Shown here: positions 1 to 14,564 of the stretch, in pieces
Numbering within the stretch: the stretch's first letter is position 1
How the letters are laid out: each line of letters begins with the position of its first letter
Source of the DNA: DATFVJ01 sp963727015
Lineage (GTDB): Bacteria; Actinomycetota; Actinomycetes; Streptosporangiales; Streptosporangiaceae
Assembly (NCBI GenBank): GCA_963727015.1
Contig: CAVSEV010000009.1
Coordinates: 1 to 64,000 of the forward strand
DNA: 64,000 nucleotides
Reading direction: 5' to 3'
Translations under genes and position numbers: made by a program
The notes under the pieces: model-generated
What the model was told of the DNA's origin: nothing
Seen by the model: the letters and a program-made list of their open reading frames with translations, nothing else
Database searches by the model: none

Positions 1-64
1 ACTCCTTGAACCGTGACGACGCCCCTGACCCGCCGACCGCGGCGGCCGGCTGCGAGGCTCGTCG

Positions 65-1002
65 GCGATCACAGAACTCGGGCATGACGTCTTCCAGATC
101 GACACCCGGATGGCGGGTTACGAGGGCATTACCGCTGGCTATCTCATCCGGGCCGACCGGCCCTGCCTGGTCGAAACGGGTACCGGGCCCTCCGCGCCCG
201 TCGTCCGCGACGCGCTCGCCGCGCTCGGTGTCGGGCCTGGCGACCTCGCGACGGTCGTGGTCACCCATATCCATCTCGACCACGCCGGGCGGCACGGGCG
301 ACATCGCCGAGATGTTCCCGCACGCGGAGGTCGTCGTGCATGAACGCGGCGCGCGGCATCTGGTCGACCCGAGCCGTCTGATGAACAGCGCCCGGATGGT
401 CTACGGGGATGAGCTGGACGAGCTGTTCGGCGAGCTCGCGCCAACCCCGGCGGACCGTATCAGGGCGGTGGAGGAGACCGGCACGGTCGACCTGGGCGGC
501 GGCAGGCGGCTGGACAGCCACTACTCCCCCGGCCATGCCAAGCACCACGTGGGGCTGCTCGACTCGGAGAGCGGCGACCTTTATGTCGGCGATGCCGCCG
601 GCATCTACATTCCGGAGACCGCCGACCTGAGGCCGGCGACCCCGCCACCCGACTTCGACCTGGAAACGGCGCTCAGGTCGCTGCGCATGTTCGCGTCGCT
701 GCGGCCGGCTCGCCTGCTGTTCAGCCACTTCGGCCCGGTGAGCGCGGTCGATGAGGCGCTGGCGACGGTCAGCGGAGGAATTGCACGTGTGGGTCGACGA
801 GGTATCGCGCGCCCGCGGCGCCGGCCTTGATCTCGATCACGCGGTGGCGATGGTGCGCGAGCGGACCAAGGCACGCTACGCCGTGTTCGGGCCGGACGCC
901 GACGCGGATGTTGCCGCCAAGTTCGAGCGGCTCACCGGCACGGCCGCCAACGTGGCCGGCATCATGCACTGGCTGGACCGGTCGGCTGCTGCGACGGCGT
1001 GA
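65..1002 (+). pseudogene. Metallo-beta-lactamase-fold hydrolase, frameshifted
   Basis: The gene reads as an MBL-fold metal hydrolase split over three frames. The first part (from about 65 to 290) ends in the zinc motif THIHLDHAG. The second part (about 290 to 775) begins GTGDIAEMFPHAEVVVH and carries HYSPGHAKHH, a later zinc-ligand histidine motif, then GDAAGIY and LFSHFG. The third part (about 770 to 1002) is the C-terminal tail ending GIMHWLDRSAAATA. Removing one G near 288-291 and one base near 770-778 restores a single frame. No ATG, GTG or TTG precedes the homologous-looking N-terminus (ITELGHDVFQIDTR), so a further lesion or window-edge problem upstream is possible. It runs convergently into the broken TPR gene. 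The product could be a cytoplasmic hydrolase of unknown substrate. I cannot tell true decay from sequencing insertions. Confidence 0.75.
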
Positions 1003-1021
1003 CGTCGGCTTCGCGCTCGCT

Positions 1022-2738
1022 CTTCTGAGGTGACCTCTTCGAGGTCCTCGATCATGACGTCATCAAGCTCGTCGAATCGCTCGGCCGCGTCGGTCTCACC
1101 GTCCTGGGTCGGCGGCAGCAGCGCGACCGAACCAGTCCCGTGCCTCTTCGGCCGGCCGGCGTCGAGCAGCGCATCGGCGTAGGCGTAGTACAGGCGCGCC
1201 GACCAGGGCCGCAGCCGCCGTCGGTCAGCTCGGGAAGCTGGAGGGTGACGACCGCGGCGTCGGCGGCGCCCATGTCACGCCGCACTCCGGACTCGACGAT
1301 GCGGAGCTCCACCTGCTCCGCGCGGTCCGCCGGCGCGGCGTCCGGGCCGGTCAGCATCGCCAGGGCGCGGTCATAACGGCCCAGCGCGCGTTCACAATCG
1401 GCCATGATGGCGACGTAGCCGCCCGGCCGGTCAGGCGTCGCGCGGCGCGCAGTTCGGAAAGCGCCTCCGCCCACCTGCCGACCAGGTAGGCCGCCACGCC
1501 GCAGGCCTCGCGGACGACGCCGACACGGGCGGCGAGTTTCCTTGCCGCGATCGCATGCTGATACGCGGGTTCGGGGTCGTCGGCCTGATCGGCGGCCGCC
1601 AGGTGCCGGGCTACCCGATCCGCGAGTTCACGGGGCAGGGTCTTGAGTTCGGTCCGCACGCGCGGGTCGAGTTGGTCCGCCTCGACGTGAGCCGGGAATC
1701 TCCGGCCCGGCGGAAACCGCCTGCCGCGCCCGCCGCGGACCGGTAGACGATCCGCCACGAGGTGGCAGCGGGCGGCCTCGAAACCGCTGCGCCGGCGCCA
1801 GCGTTGGAGCGCTGCCCGGGGATGCCAGCCAGAACCCTGGGCCGCCCGCCGGTCGCTGGCAGGGTCAGCCCGATCCTGCCGGGCTCGCGCCACCCGCGCG
1901 CCGGCGCGGTCAGCCGCGCCCGCGCCGCCCAGCCGGAACCGGCGCGGCCAGCCGCAGACTGGCGCGGCCGCCGGCCGGGCGCGCGCCAGCCGCCGGGCCG
2001 GCGCGCCCGGGCGCGAGCCAGCGCGCCCAGCCGCCGTGCCGGCGCGCCCAGCCGCGCCGCGCGCCAGCGCCGGCCGCGGCCGCCGCGCCGGAGCAGCGCC
2101 GACCGGCGCGGCCGCCCCGCGCCCGCGGGACCAGCCGCAGACCGGCCGGCCGCGCGCGGCCGCACGCACCGGCGCAGCGCCAGCGCCGGCATCAGACCGG
2201 CCGGCGCGCGTCCCACCGGCTCATGACCGGTGTGCCGCACGGCCGCACCGTCCGGAGCGCCGGCGACAGCCCGCCGCCCCGCGCGCCTGGCATCCCCGGG
2301 CCGCGGCCGCGCCACCCGCCCGGCGCGGCCGCCCGGCCACCCGCGGAACCAGCACCGGCCAGGCGACCGCGCGGACCTCAGGCCGGCCGGCACCGACCGC
2401 GCGCGGTGCTGGCACGCCCGCGCGCCGGTCAGCGGCACCGCCCGGTGCGCCCGGCTCGGCCGCTGGCTTGCGCCGCGGAGCCCGGCCGCCCGCCGGCGCG
2501 CTCTGCGCCGCACCGGTGCGGCCTGACGCGCCTGCCTCGGACGGCCGTCTGCGCCGGGCTGGCTGCCTCTGCACCGGCCGGTGACTGCGCGCTTGACCCG
2601 GCCGCACGGCATCGCGCCCGCGCTGCGCCTTGCCGCCCGCTGCCCGCCGCGGCCGGCCTTGCCCGCCGCGCGCCGGCCGCTGCCGGGCTTGCCGCTGCCT
2701 GCCGCACGCGCGGGTACTCCTCGCCGGTCGTCGCTCAC
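1022..2738 (-). pseudogene. TPR-repeat protein with long Arg/Gly/Ala/Pro-rich N-terminus, frameshifted
   Basis: The start is a GTG at 2738 (protein begins MSDDRRG) with GGAGA a few bases upstream. A long low-complexity, basic N-terminal region (about 2735-1745) is followed by conserved helical repeats: DPRVRTELKTLPRELADRVARHL and AYQHAIAARKLAARVGVVREA, then after a frame change near 1428 MADCERALGRYDRALAMLTG and QVELRIVESGVRRDMG, and after further frame changes between about 1190 and 1080 YYAYADALLDAGR, ARDWFGRAAAADP and AERFDELDD. The order matches actinobacterial TPR proteins usually found next to tyrS (Rv1691-like in Mycobacterium tuberculosis, from memory). At least three frameshifts break it. 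Function is unknown in the family. The exact C-terminus is uncertain because of the frame changes. Confidence 0.65.
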
Positions 2739-2959
2739 GTCTGTCTCCACCAATCACCGCGGCCGTGCGTAACCCGGACATCTTCGCAGACGCGCGCAGC
2801 TGTGCTCTAGCCGTGCAACCGCCTAACGCACGCCGAAGCCGGCGGCCTTCCCGGCGTCCGGTACCTGCGCGGCCTGCCCGGCTGAGCGGTCGCAGCCACG
2901 CGCGCAGCGCGCGCAATCGCCAGGCCCGGCACGCTCGCGCGCCCGCAGCGCCCGGGCCC

Positions 2960-3006
2960 AAAAACGCTGAGGGCCGCCCCCAGTCACACGGGGACGGCCC
3001 TCAGCG
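2960..3006 (-). terminator. Rho-independent terminator of the rRNA operon
   Basis: Just downstream of 5S rRNA the minus strand forms a long hairpin with arms CGCTGAGGGCCG and CGGCCCTCAGCG, extended inward by a C-rich/G-rich pairing, followed at once by TTTTTGGG. A strong stem with a T tract directly after an rRNA operon is a standard intrinsic terminator. Confidence 0.9.
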
Positions 3007-3013
3007 AAAGATG

Positions 3014-3130
3014 TCCGGCGGCGTCCTACTCTCCCACGCGGTCCCCCACGCAGTACCATCGGCGCTGAAGAGCTTAACTTCCGGGTTCGGAATGGGACCG
3101 GGTGTTTCCCCTTCGCCATGGCCGCCGTAA
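3014..3130 (-). rRNA. rrf: 5S ribosomal RNA
   Basis: The minus strand reads TTACGGCGGCCATGGCG at the 5' end, has the conserved block TTCCGAACCCGGAAGTTAAG in the middle and ends with GGGAGAGTAGGACGCCGCC. The 5' and 3' ends pair to form helix I. It is the last gene of the 16S-23S-5S operon, about 90 bases after 23S. The ends are placed by eye and may be off by one or two bases. Confidence 0.95.
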
Positions 3131-3167
3131 CCCTATGGAGATGTCAGTCTCACCGACCGCATCTCGG

Positions 3168-3186
3168 GAACCGCACAGTGAACGCG
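3168..3186 (-). other. 3' arm of the 23S rRNA processing stem
   Basis: The minus strand reads CGCGTTCACTGTGCGGTTC here. It pairs, with one mismatch, with the GAACTGCACAGTGAACGCG just before the 23S 5' end (6368-6386). Such long-range stems bracketing 23S rRNA are RNase III processing sites in bacteria. That role is inferred. Confidence 0.75.
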
Positions 3187-3217
3187 AAATCATTACCGGG
3201 CCTGAGCCCGGGAAAGT

Positions 3218-8277
<5,060 letters not shown>

Positions 8278-8483
8278 TGGATGTCTATGTGCAACCACGT
8301 GCGTGGCACGTGGGCTGCTGACACATCGGAGTGCCCTCTGCCATCTAAGGCTTGGCCATCTAGGCCGGGCCATCCGAGGATGGCCACCGCAGGCGGCATG
8401 AGGGCGATCTTGGCAAATCCGTCGCGCGATCAGCGGGCCATGTCGGCTCGCTCCCGCACGGACGGGGTATGTGCATGTGCACT

Positions 8484-8516
8484 GGCTTTTAGCACGCTGT
8501 TGAGTTCTCAAGGAGC
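8484..8516 (-). promoter_or_regulatory. rRNA leader antitermination-like element
   Basis: The minus strand reads GCTCCTTGAGAACTCAACAG followed by CGTGCTAAAAGCC, about 210 bases before 16S. A related CTTGAGAACTGCACAG occurs in the spacer before 23S. A repeated element ahead of both large rRNAs in actinobacteria is thought to act in boxA-type (Nus-dependent) antitermination and processing. The function is inferred from position and repetition. Confidence 0.55.
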
Positions 8517-8566
8517 GGACGCACACCTTCGGAAGACTCATCATCTTCTTCGGGGGCAACCCTTCT

Positions 8567-8595
8567 AACTTACCCGGCAGGCCCTACTCTGTCAA
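8567..8595 (-). promoter_or_regulatory. rRNA operon promoter
   Basis: On the minus strand a perfect TTGACA (8595-8590) is followed after exactly 17 bases by TAAGTT (8572-8567), which fits the actinobacterial minus-10 pattern TANNNT. It lies about 290 bases upstream of 16S and upstream of the antitermination-like leader. I see no equally good second promoter in the next 700 bases, although rRNA operons often have several. Confidence 0.7.
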
Positions 8596-9395
8596 CTCGG
8601 TTCCGTGAAACTTTGCTGACCTGGGAGCCTGCCATCACCATCAGGATACAGCCTGGCGGGCCGCCCGAAGCCGGACAGCCGCCTCGCAGTTTCTGAGTGG
8701 GTCCCCGGAGACCGGCCGCCTTGCGGCGTCCCGCACTCCCTCGGGGCAGGAAGAACACTAGGCACCATCGGCGATCACGTCAAATCGAAAGCACCTGCCC
8801 GCTCGGATCGAGCAGGTACTCGGCCGGGCTCTTCCCGAGCGCGGGGGCAGAACCTGCAGGCCAACGGGGTGGCGCAGGACGTGAACCTGAGGCAAGCCGG
8901 GTCAGAAATCTTTCTAAGCTTCCCCAAACAGGTCCGCCAGGCAGGCAAGGAGCGACGTCTGGGCAGCGGCTACGGATGGGGCCGGGCAGTGAGCTGGGGA
9001 CTCACGGCGAGATTCCTTGTGACCCGGGGCGAGATCGGAGTGACCTGCGGCGCACATAAACGTGACCTGATCGGAACCAGGCCGCCGATCCGCCGACGCC
9101 CCTGGACGCAGGGGAATGCGGGCGCCGTGCCGACCCACAGCAGCAGGCGCGCCGGCAGCCCCGGCACGGCAGCCCGCGGCGCGCAGCCCCGGCACGGCAG
9201 CCCCGCGGCACGGCGGCCCCGGCACGGCAGCCCCGCGGCACGGCGGCCCCGGCACGGCGGCCCCGGCACGGCAGCCCCGCGGCACGGCAGCCCCGGCACG
9301 GCGGCCCCGGCACGGCGCCGGCACAGCAGCGCCGGACACGGGAGGGCAGCGCCTGGCGGCAGGGCAGCGGCCGTCGCGGCGCGGAGCCGCCCCGT
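8596..9395. other. Intergenic region between tyrS and the rRNA promoter, with a GC repeat block
   Basis: No convincing gene is present on either strand. Reading frames across 8,870-9,640 are open only because of extreme GC content. From about 9,165 to 9,330 the sequence is a degenerate tandem repeat built from CGGCACGG and CAGCCCCG units. A weak inverted repeat (ACCTGC...GCAGGT, 8793-8817) followed on the minus strand by GCTTTCG might end the tyrS transcript. Confidence 0.6.
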
Positions 9396-10679
9396 TCAGC
9401 CCTGGACGACCTGCGCGCCACCCACGTTGCGCCTGCCGCGCCGCAGCACCAGGAACCGGCCGTGCAGCAGGTCCGTGCGGGCAGGGCGGGCGTCCGCATC
9501 AGTCACCTTGCGGTTGTTCAGGTAGGCGCCGCCCTCCGCGATCAGGCGCCTGGCCGCGGACTTGCTTGTCACGATGCCGGCTCCTGCGAGCAGGTCAACC
9601 AACGGCGGCAGTTGCTCGCCAGCGCCCGCCGTGACGGTGAGCCTTGGAACTTCAGCGAGTGCGGCGCCGAGCGTGCGCTCGTCGAGCGTGTCAAGCTCAC
9701 CCTGGCCGAAGAGCGCGCGGCTCGCCGCCACCACCCGCTGGCATTCCGCAGTCCCGTGCACGAGCGTCGTCACGTCCTGCGCGAGCGCCCGCTGGGCCGC
9801 ACGCGCTGAAGGCCGCTGTTCAGCCTCGCGTTCCAGCGCCTCGATCTCCTCCCTCGACCGGAACGTGAAGACCCTGAGCAACCGCCCGGCCTCGGAGTCC
9901 TCGACGTTGAACCAGAACTGGTAGAAGGCGTACGGGCTGGTCAGCTCAGGACTCAGCCAGATGGTGCCTGACCCCGTCTTGCCGAACTTGGTCCCGTCCG
10001 GCTTGGTGATCAGCGGGATCGTCAGGGCGTGCACGCTGGCATGCTCGACCCGGCGGATCAGGTCCACGCCGCCAACGAGATTGCCCCATTGATCGCTGCC
10101 ACCGATCTGCAGCGTGCAACCGTGCCGCCGGTAAAGCTCGAGGAAGTCAAGCGCCTGCAGGATCTGGTAGCTGAACTCGGTGTAGCTGATGCCGTCACTT
10201 TCGAGTCGCGTCTTCACAGACTCTCTGGCGATCATCTGGTTGACGCTGAAGTGCTTTCCCACGTCCCTGAGGAACTCGATCGCCGTAACCCCGGCCGTCC
10301 AGTCCAGGTTGCTGACGATCACCGCGGCCGTGGGCGGGCCGGCGAAATCGAGAAACCGCGCAACCTCGGCGCGGATGCGTGCGACCCATTCTGCGACTAG
10401 TTCCGCCGGGTTCAGCGTGCGCTCGGAGATGCGGCCGCTCGGGTCACCGATCAGCCCGGTGGCGCCTCCCACCAGGCCGATCGGCCGGTGCCCGGCGTTC
10501 TGCAGCCGTCGCAGCGTGAGCAACAGCGCGAGACTCCCAATGTGCAAGCCGGGTGCGGTGGGATCGAAACCGGCATACACGGTGACCGGACCGGCGTTGA
10601 GCGCCTTGCGCAGATCGTCCAGGTCGGTCGACTGAGCGAGCAGGCCACGCCAGGTCAGCTCGTCGATGATGTCGGTCAC
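9396..10679 (-). CDS. tyrS: Tyrosyl-tRNA synthetase
   Basis: This cytoplasmic class I aminoacyl-tRNA synthetase of 427 residues charges tRNA-Tyr. The Rossmann core begins TVYAGFDPTAPGLHIGSL, with the HIGH-type motif HIGS at residues 46-49, and the KMSKS-type motif appears as KFGKT in KPDGTKFGKTGSGT near residue 235. The C-terminal 65 residues form an S4 RNA-binding domain (TSKSAARRLIAEGGAYLNN). The start is GTG with AGGGAG six bases upstream. The frame stays open upstream through an 18-bp repeat but has no ATG, GTG or TTG there. The glycosylase gene ends about 140 bases upstream. Length and motifs are normal, so this is a confident call. Confidence 0.97.
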   Translation of the reverse strand: MTDIIDELTWRGLLAQSTDLDDLRKALNAGPVTVYAGFDPTAPGLHIGSLALLLTLRRLQNAGHRPIGLVGGATGLIGDPSGRISERTLNPAELVAEWVARIRAEVARFLDFAGPPTAAVIVSNLDWTAGVTAIEFLRDVGKHFSVNQMIARESVKTRLESDGISYTEFSYQILQALDFLELYRRHGCTLQIGGSDQWGNLVGGVDLIRRVEHASVHALTIPLITKPDGTKFGKTGSGTIWLSPELTSPYAFYQFWFNVEDSEAGRLLRVFTFRSREEIEALEREAEQRPSARAAQRALAQDVTTLVHGTAECQRVVAASRALFGQGELDTLDERTLGAALAEVPRLTVTAGAGEQLPPLVDLLAGAGIVTSKSAARRLIAEGGAYLNNRKVTDADARPARTDLLHGRFLVLRRGRRNVGGAQVVQG

Positions 10680-10744
10680 GGCTCCCTCATCTCGCGCACC
10701 CAGCTCATCTCGCGCACCCAGCTCATCTCGCGCACCCAGCGACC
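10676..10744 (-). repeat. 18-bp tandem repeat in the tyrS leader, forming a possible coupled leader peptide
   Basis: About three copies of the 18-bp unit ATGAGCTGGGTGCGCGAG (minus strand) lie directly before tyrS. In one frame they read MSWVREMSWVREMREP from an ATG at 10726 and end with a TGA that overlaps the GTG start of tyrS (GTGA). This would allow translational coupling. The peptide has two Trp and no Tyr, so classical tyrosine attenuation is not supported. The repeat is seen directly; a leader-peptide role is inference. Confidence 0.5.
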
Positions 10745-10819
10745 GCGATCATGGAAACGGATGTCCCCCGGGCATCCCCGCTCAGCGTATCGGCGCCGTC
10801 GGCATGGCGTCGAAACGAT

Positions 10820-11605
10820 TCAGCGGCAGGCGGTCTTCTTTGGCGCGTAGGCGCGGTAAGGCGAGACCGTAGGATCCCCCGCGACCCAGAACCGCCAGGC
10901 CACCTCCGCCCCTTCCCGCACACCTGTTCTAGGTCCAGAACGGATGACTCGGGGTGACACTGTCTCGCCTGGCCGCACCCGCACAGGTGACGCGGGGTCG
11001 CACACGTCGGCGCCATTGCGCGCCCTGTCGACGCCGAGCGCCTGGCAGAGCCTAGCCGGACCCCTGGCCAGGTCCCTGTCCCCGACGGTCACGGAAGGCC
11101 TGGCCGCGCGCCGCGCACGCGCGAGCGGAGCGCCCGCGATCACCCGCCCCGCCCGCAGCAGCACCGCGGCCGCGGTGCCTTCGCCAAGGCAGACGAGGTT
11201 GGCGCAGAAGTGCATGCCGTAGGTGAAATAGACGTAGAGGTGACCGGCCGGCCCGAACATCACCTCGTTGCGCCTGGTCAGCCCGCGGTAGGCATGCGAT
11301 GCGGGGTCCACGGCACCCGCGTAAGCCTCGACCTCCGTGATCAAGACCGCGACGAGGCCAGCGGGGGACTCGTGCTCGATCACGTAGCCAAGCAGGTCAC
11401 GAGCGACATCGAGCACAGCGCGGTCGAAGAACGAACGCGGCACAACTGAGGTCTGCACGGTCAGTGGTGCAGGCGGTGCCTGTTTGACCTGTGAGGCTGG
11501 CGGTATGCGAGGGGCCGGGCTGGTTTCAGAATCTGGTGACGCAGCTGGGGTTGCTGATGCGGCAGGCGGTGCCGCGCCCCGCACTGGCCGTGGCGTGGAG
11601 ATCAC
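10820..11605 (-). CDS. 3-methyladenine DNA glycosylase (AAG/MPG family)
   Basis: This base-excision repair enzyme removes alkylated or deaminated purines from DNA. The AAG fold starts at PRSFFDRAVLDVARDLLG. The segment TEVEAYAG contains the glutamate expected to activate water, and HAYRGLTRRNEVMFGPAGH plus YVYFTYGMHFCANLVC follow, which are hallmark family motifs. The first 45-50 residues are Pro/Ala/Ser-rich and unlike the family, which is usually about 200 residues long, so the GTG start at 11605 may be too far upstream. Downstream GTG codons near 11455-11465 are alternatives, but none has a clear ribosome site. It sits between argH and tyrS, as mpg lies beside tyrS in other actinobacteria. 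A gap of about 200 bases to argH holds only low-complexity sequence. Confidence 0.88.
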   Translation of the reverse strand: MISTPRPVRGAAPPAASATPAASPDSETSPAPRIPPASQVKQAPPAPLTVQTSVVPRSFFDRAVLDVARDLLGYVIEHESPAGLVAVLITEVEAYAGAVDPASHAYRGLTRRNEVMFGPAGHLYVYFTYGMHFCANLVCLGEGTAAAVLLRAGRVIAGAPLARARRAARPSVTVGDRDLARGPARLCQALGVDRARNGADVCDPASPVRVRPGETVSPRVIRSGPRTGVREGAEVAWRFWVAGDPTVSPYRAYAPKKTACR

Positions 11606-11805
11606 TGTGGCGGTTTCGTCTGGTGGTGGTGCGGCCGAGGGTGGCGGCGCGGACGGGGCGGTGACGCGGCCGAGGGCAGTGACGCGGCCGGGGCTGGTGG
11701 GGCGTTCGTGGCGCGCGGGGAAACCGCAGCGCTTGGGTTGCTCGCGGCGCTCGCGCTCGCGGCGCGCGGAGTGACGGCCGACATGCGGGACAGCAGCATG
11801 ACAGA

Positions 11806-13242
11806 TCAGCCCGTCGCCCAGGCGGCATGCCCGTCCACTGCCGCACGCAGCGCGGCCAGCTGCTCAGCCACCCGCTCGGGCGCGGTACCGCCGCGCTCGC
11901 GGCGTGCGGCGATCGCGCCTGTGGCAGAAAAGACCACGCGGACGTCCGGGGTGAGCAGCAGTGAGATCTTGGCCAGGTCCTCGTCACTGACCTCGTCGAG
12001 CTCGGTGTCGTGCACTTGGCACCACACGACCAGGTGACCCACGATCTCGTGCGCCTCGCGGAAGGGTACGCCGCGCCGGACCAGAAGTTCTGCCAGGTCG
12101 GTGGCGAGCGCGTACCCGGAAGGCGCAGCCCGCGTGAGCCGTTCGGAATTAATACGGGCGGTCGCAATCAGGCCGGCCGTCGCGGGCAGCACGAGCATCA
12201 GCGTGTCCACCGCGTCGAACACCGGTTCCTTGTCTTCCTGCAGGTCCCTGTTATAGGTGAGCGGCAGTCCCTTCAGCGTGGTCAGCAGGCCGGTGAGGTC
12301 GCCGATGAGCCGGCCCGCCTTGCCCCGCGCGAGCTCCGCCACATCCGGGTTCTTCTTCTGCGGCATGATCGACGACCCGGTGGCGTACGCATCGTCCATC
12401 TCAATCCAGCCGAACTCACGCGACGCCCAGAGCACAACCTCCTCGCCCAGCCTGGACAGGTGCACGCCGAGCAGCGCGGCCACGAACAGAAACTCGGCCG
12501 CGAAGTCGCGGTCGCTGACCGCGTCCATCGAGTTCGCCGCCGCCGAGTCGAAGCCAAGTTCCGCTGCTACCGCCTCAGGGTCAAGCGGCAGGGAGGAACC
12601 CGCGAGCGCACCCGCACCGAGCGGGCACACCGCGGCCCGGCGATCCCAGTCCATGAAACGCGCCACGTCCCTGGCGAACGCCTGCACGTGGGCGAGCAGC
12701 TGGTGCGCGAAAAGCACCGGCTGGGCGTGCTGCAGGTGCGTCATTCCTGGCGCAGCCGTGTCGAGGTGCCGCTCGGCCTGGCCGAGCAGTGCCGTTTCGA
12801 GCTCGGCCAGGCGCGAAACGATCTGCCTGGCGTGGTCCCGCAGGTAGAGCCGCAGGTCGGTGGCGACCTGATCGTTGCGGCTGCGCCCGGCCCGAAGCTT
12901 GCCACCGAGAGTGCCGAGCCGCTCCAGCAAGCCACGTTCGAGCGCAGTGTGCACGTCCTCATCGGAGGCGGTCGGGCGGAAATCGCCGCGCCTGCACGCC
13001 CCGGCCAGGTCATCAATGGCGGACAGCATCCTGTCGAGTTCGTCGCCGGCAAGCAGCCCGGCCGTGTGCAGCACCCGCGCGTGCGCACGTGAGGCCAGCA
13101 GGTCATAGGGTGCGAGCCGCCAGTCGAACTGGACGCTGACGGACAGGCGGGCGAGCGCCTCCGCCGGGCCAGTGTCGAAACGGCCACCCCACAGCCGCGT
13201 CGGGGTCTTCCGCTGCTCGTCTGGCACGCTGCTCCTATCCAT
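11806..13242 (-). CDS. argH: Argininosuccinate lyase
   Basis: It splits argininosuccinate into arginine and fumarate, the last step of arginine synthesis. The protein begins with the conserved RLWGGRFDTGPAEALARLS and DWRLAPYDLLASRAHARVL, and carries the fumarase-superfamily signature GSSIMPQKKNPD in the middle, with TAMAAPGMTHLQHAQP-type substrate contacts before it (seen here as TAAPGMTHLQHAQPVL). About 478 residues is normal. I chose the ATG at 13242, which has TTGGAG upstream; a TTG nine bases earlier and a GTG at 13227 with AGGAG are alternatives. It is the last gene of the arg cluster, about 100 bases after argG. Confidence 0.95.
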   Translation of the reverse strand: MDRSSVPDEQRKTPTRLWGGRFDTGPAEALARLSVSVQFDWRLAPYDLLASRAHARVLHTAGLLAGDELDRMLSAIDDLAGACRRGDFRPTASDEDVHTALERGLLERLGTLGGKLRAGRSRNDQVATDLRLYLRDHARQIVSRLAELETALLGQAERHLDTAAPGMTHLQHAQPVLFAHQLLAHVQAFARDVARFMDWDRRAAVCPLGAGALAGSSLPLDPEAVAAELGFDSAAANSMDAVSDRDFAAEFLFVAALLGVHLSRLGEEVVLWASREFGWIEMDDAYATGSSIMPQKKNPDVAELARGKAGRLIGDLTGLLTTLKGLPLTYNRDLQEDKEPVFDAVDTLMLVLPATAGLIATARINSERLTRAAPSGYALATDLAELLVRRGVPFREAHEIVGHLVVWCQVHDTELDEVSDEDLAKISLLLTPDVRVVFSATGAIAARRERGGTAPERVAEQLAALRAAVDGHAAWATG

Positions 13243-13339
13243 CGACTCCAAGCCGGCGGGTCCGCTCGCGGGCCGCGCGGGCCCGGGGCCGACGCCGGCT
13301 CAGCATCGGGCGATCGGGTACCGCCCGAGCATAGGGCGA

Positions 13340-14542
13340 TCAGGCACTCGCCCGCCGGTCCCGCACGGCGGCGATCTTGCTCGGCAGCCCCCACAGGTCG
13401 ATGAAGCCCTTAGCCAGTGACTGGTCGAAGACGTCGCCGGTGTCGTAGGTGGCGAGCTCGTAATTGTAGAGCGAGGCCGGGCTGCGCCGACCGGTGACCA
13501 CCGCGCCTCCGCCGTGCATGCGCAGCCGGACGTCGCCGGTCACGTGCGCCGATGCCTGCTCGATGAACGCGTCGAGTGCCTTCTTCAGCGGCGAGAACCA
13601 CAGGCCGTCGTAGACAAGCTCACCCCACCGCTGATCGATCTGCCGCTTGAACCTGGCCAGGTCGCGCTCCACGCACACGCTCTCGAGCGCGGAGTGCGCG
13701 GTGATGAGCGTCATCGCGCCAGGCGCCTCGTAGATCTCGCGGCTCTTGATCCCGACCAGCCGGTCTTCCACCATGTCGATCCGGCCGATTCCCTGCGCGC
13801 CTGCGCGGTCATTCAGGGCCGTGATGATCTCCAGCGGCGACAGCGCGCTGCCATCGACGGCCACGGGCACGCCGCAGCTGAACGTGACCACGGCCTCGTC
13901 CGGCTCGCGCTGCATCGCCGGGTCAGCGGTGTAGGCGTACACGTCGGGGCGCGGCGCAGTCCAGATGTCCTCCAGATGCCCGGTCTCGATCGACCGGCCC
14001 CACACGTTCTGATCGATGGAGTAGGGCGACTTGCTCGTCACGTCGATCGGCAGCCCCTTCTCCTCGGCGAACGCGATTGCCTTGTCCCTGGTCATGCCGG
14101 AGTCGCGGACCGGCGCGAAGACCTTGAGCTGCGGGGCAAGGCTGGCCAGGCTCGCCTCGAACCTGACCTGGTCATTGCCCTTGCCCGTGCAGCCGTGGGC
14201 GACGGTGCTTGCGCCGTGCGCGGCCGCGACCCTGGCCAGGTGCGCGGCGATCAGTGGCCGCGACAGCGCGGACACAAGCGGATAGCGCTCCATGTAGAGC
14301 GCGTTCGCCTTCAGCGCCGGGACGCAGTAGTCGGTGGCGAACTCGGCGCGGGCGTCCACGACCTCGGCCTCCGCGGCGCCGCAGGCGAGGGCACGCTGGC
14401 GGATCGTCTCCAGATCCTCGCCGCCCTGCCCGACGTCCACCGCGAGCGCGATCACCTCAGCCCCGGTCTTCTGCGTGATCCACCCGATGGCCACCGACGT
14501 GTCGAGGCCGCCCGAATATGCCAGTACCACGCGTTCAGTCAT
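13340..14542 (-). CDS. argG: Argininosuccinate synthase
   Basis: It joins citrulline and aspartate using ATP. The ATP-binding PP-loop is SGGLDTS at residues 10-16. The conserved blocks YSIDQNVWGRSIE, GKGNDQVRFE and EIYEAPGA are present. The 400-residue length is standard. The ATG start follows argR after about 22 bases, so it is likely co-transcribed with the cluster and controlled by ArgR. The ribosome site is weak (GGACGG). The order argR-argG-argH matches other actinobacteria. Confidence 0.97.
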   Translation of the reverse strand: MTERVVLAYSGGLDTSVAIGWITQKTGAEVIALAVDVGQGGEDLETIRQRALACGAAEAEVVDARAEFATDYCVPALKANALYMERYPLVSALSRPLIAAHLARVAAAHGASTVAHGCTGKGNDQVRFEASLASLAPQLKVFAPVRDSGMTRDKAIAFAEEKGLPIDVTSKSPYSIDQNVWGRSIETGHLEDIWTAPRPDVYAYTADPAMQREPDEAVVTFSCGVPVAVDGSALSPLEIITALNDRAGAQGIGRIDMVEDRLVGIKSREIYEAPGAMTLITAHSALESVCVERDLARFKRQIDQRWGELVYDGLWFSPLKKALDAFIEQASAHVTGDVRLRMHGGGAVVTGRRSPASLYNYELATYDTGDVFDQSLAKGFIDLWGLPSKIAAVRDRRASA

Positions 14543-14564
14543 GATTCCGTCCCTGGTTGTGTGG

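Noticed and set aside
10683..10744. Tyrosine attenuation or T-box riboswitch before tyrS
   Set aside because: The repeat peptide has no Tyr and no T-box sequence (TGGNACCGCG type) was found.
12010..13092. Long plus-strand frame opposite argH
   Set aside because: It is a shadow frame produced by GC-rich codon use; argH motifs on the minus strand are clear.
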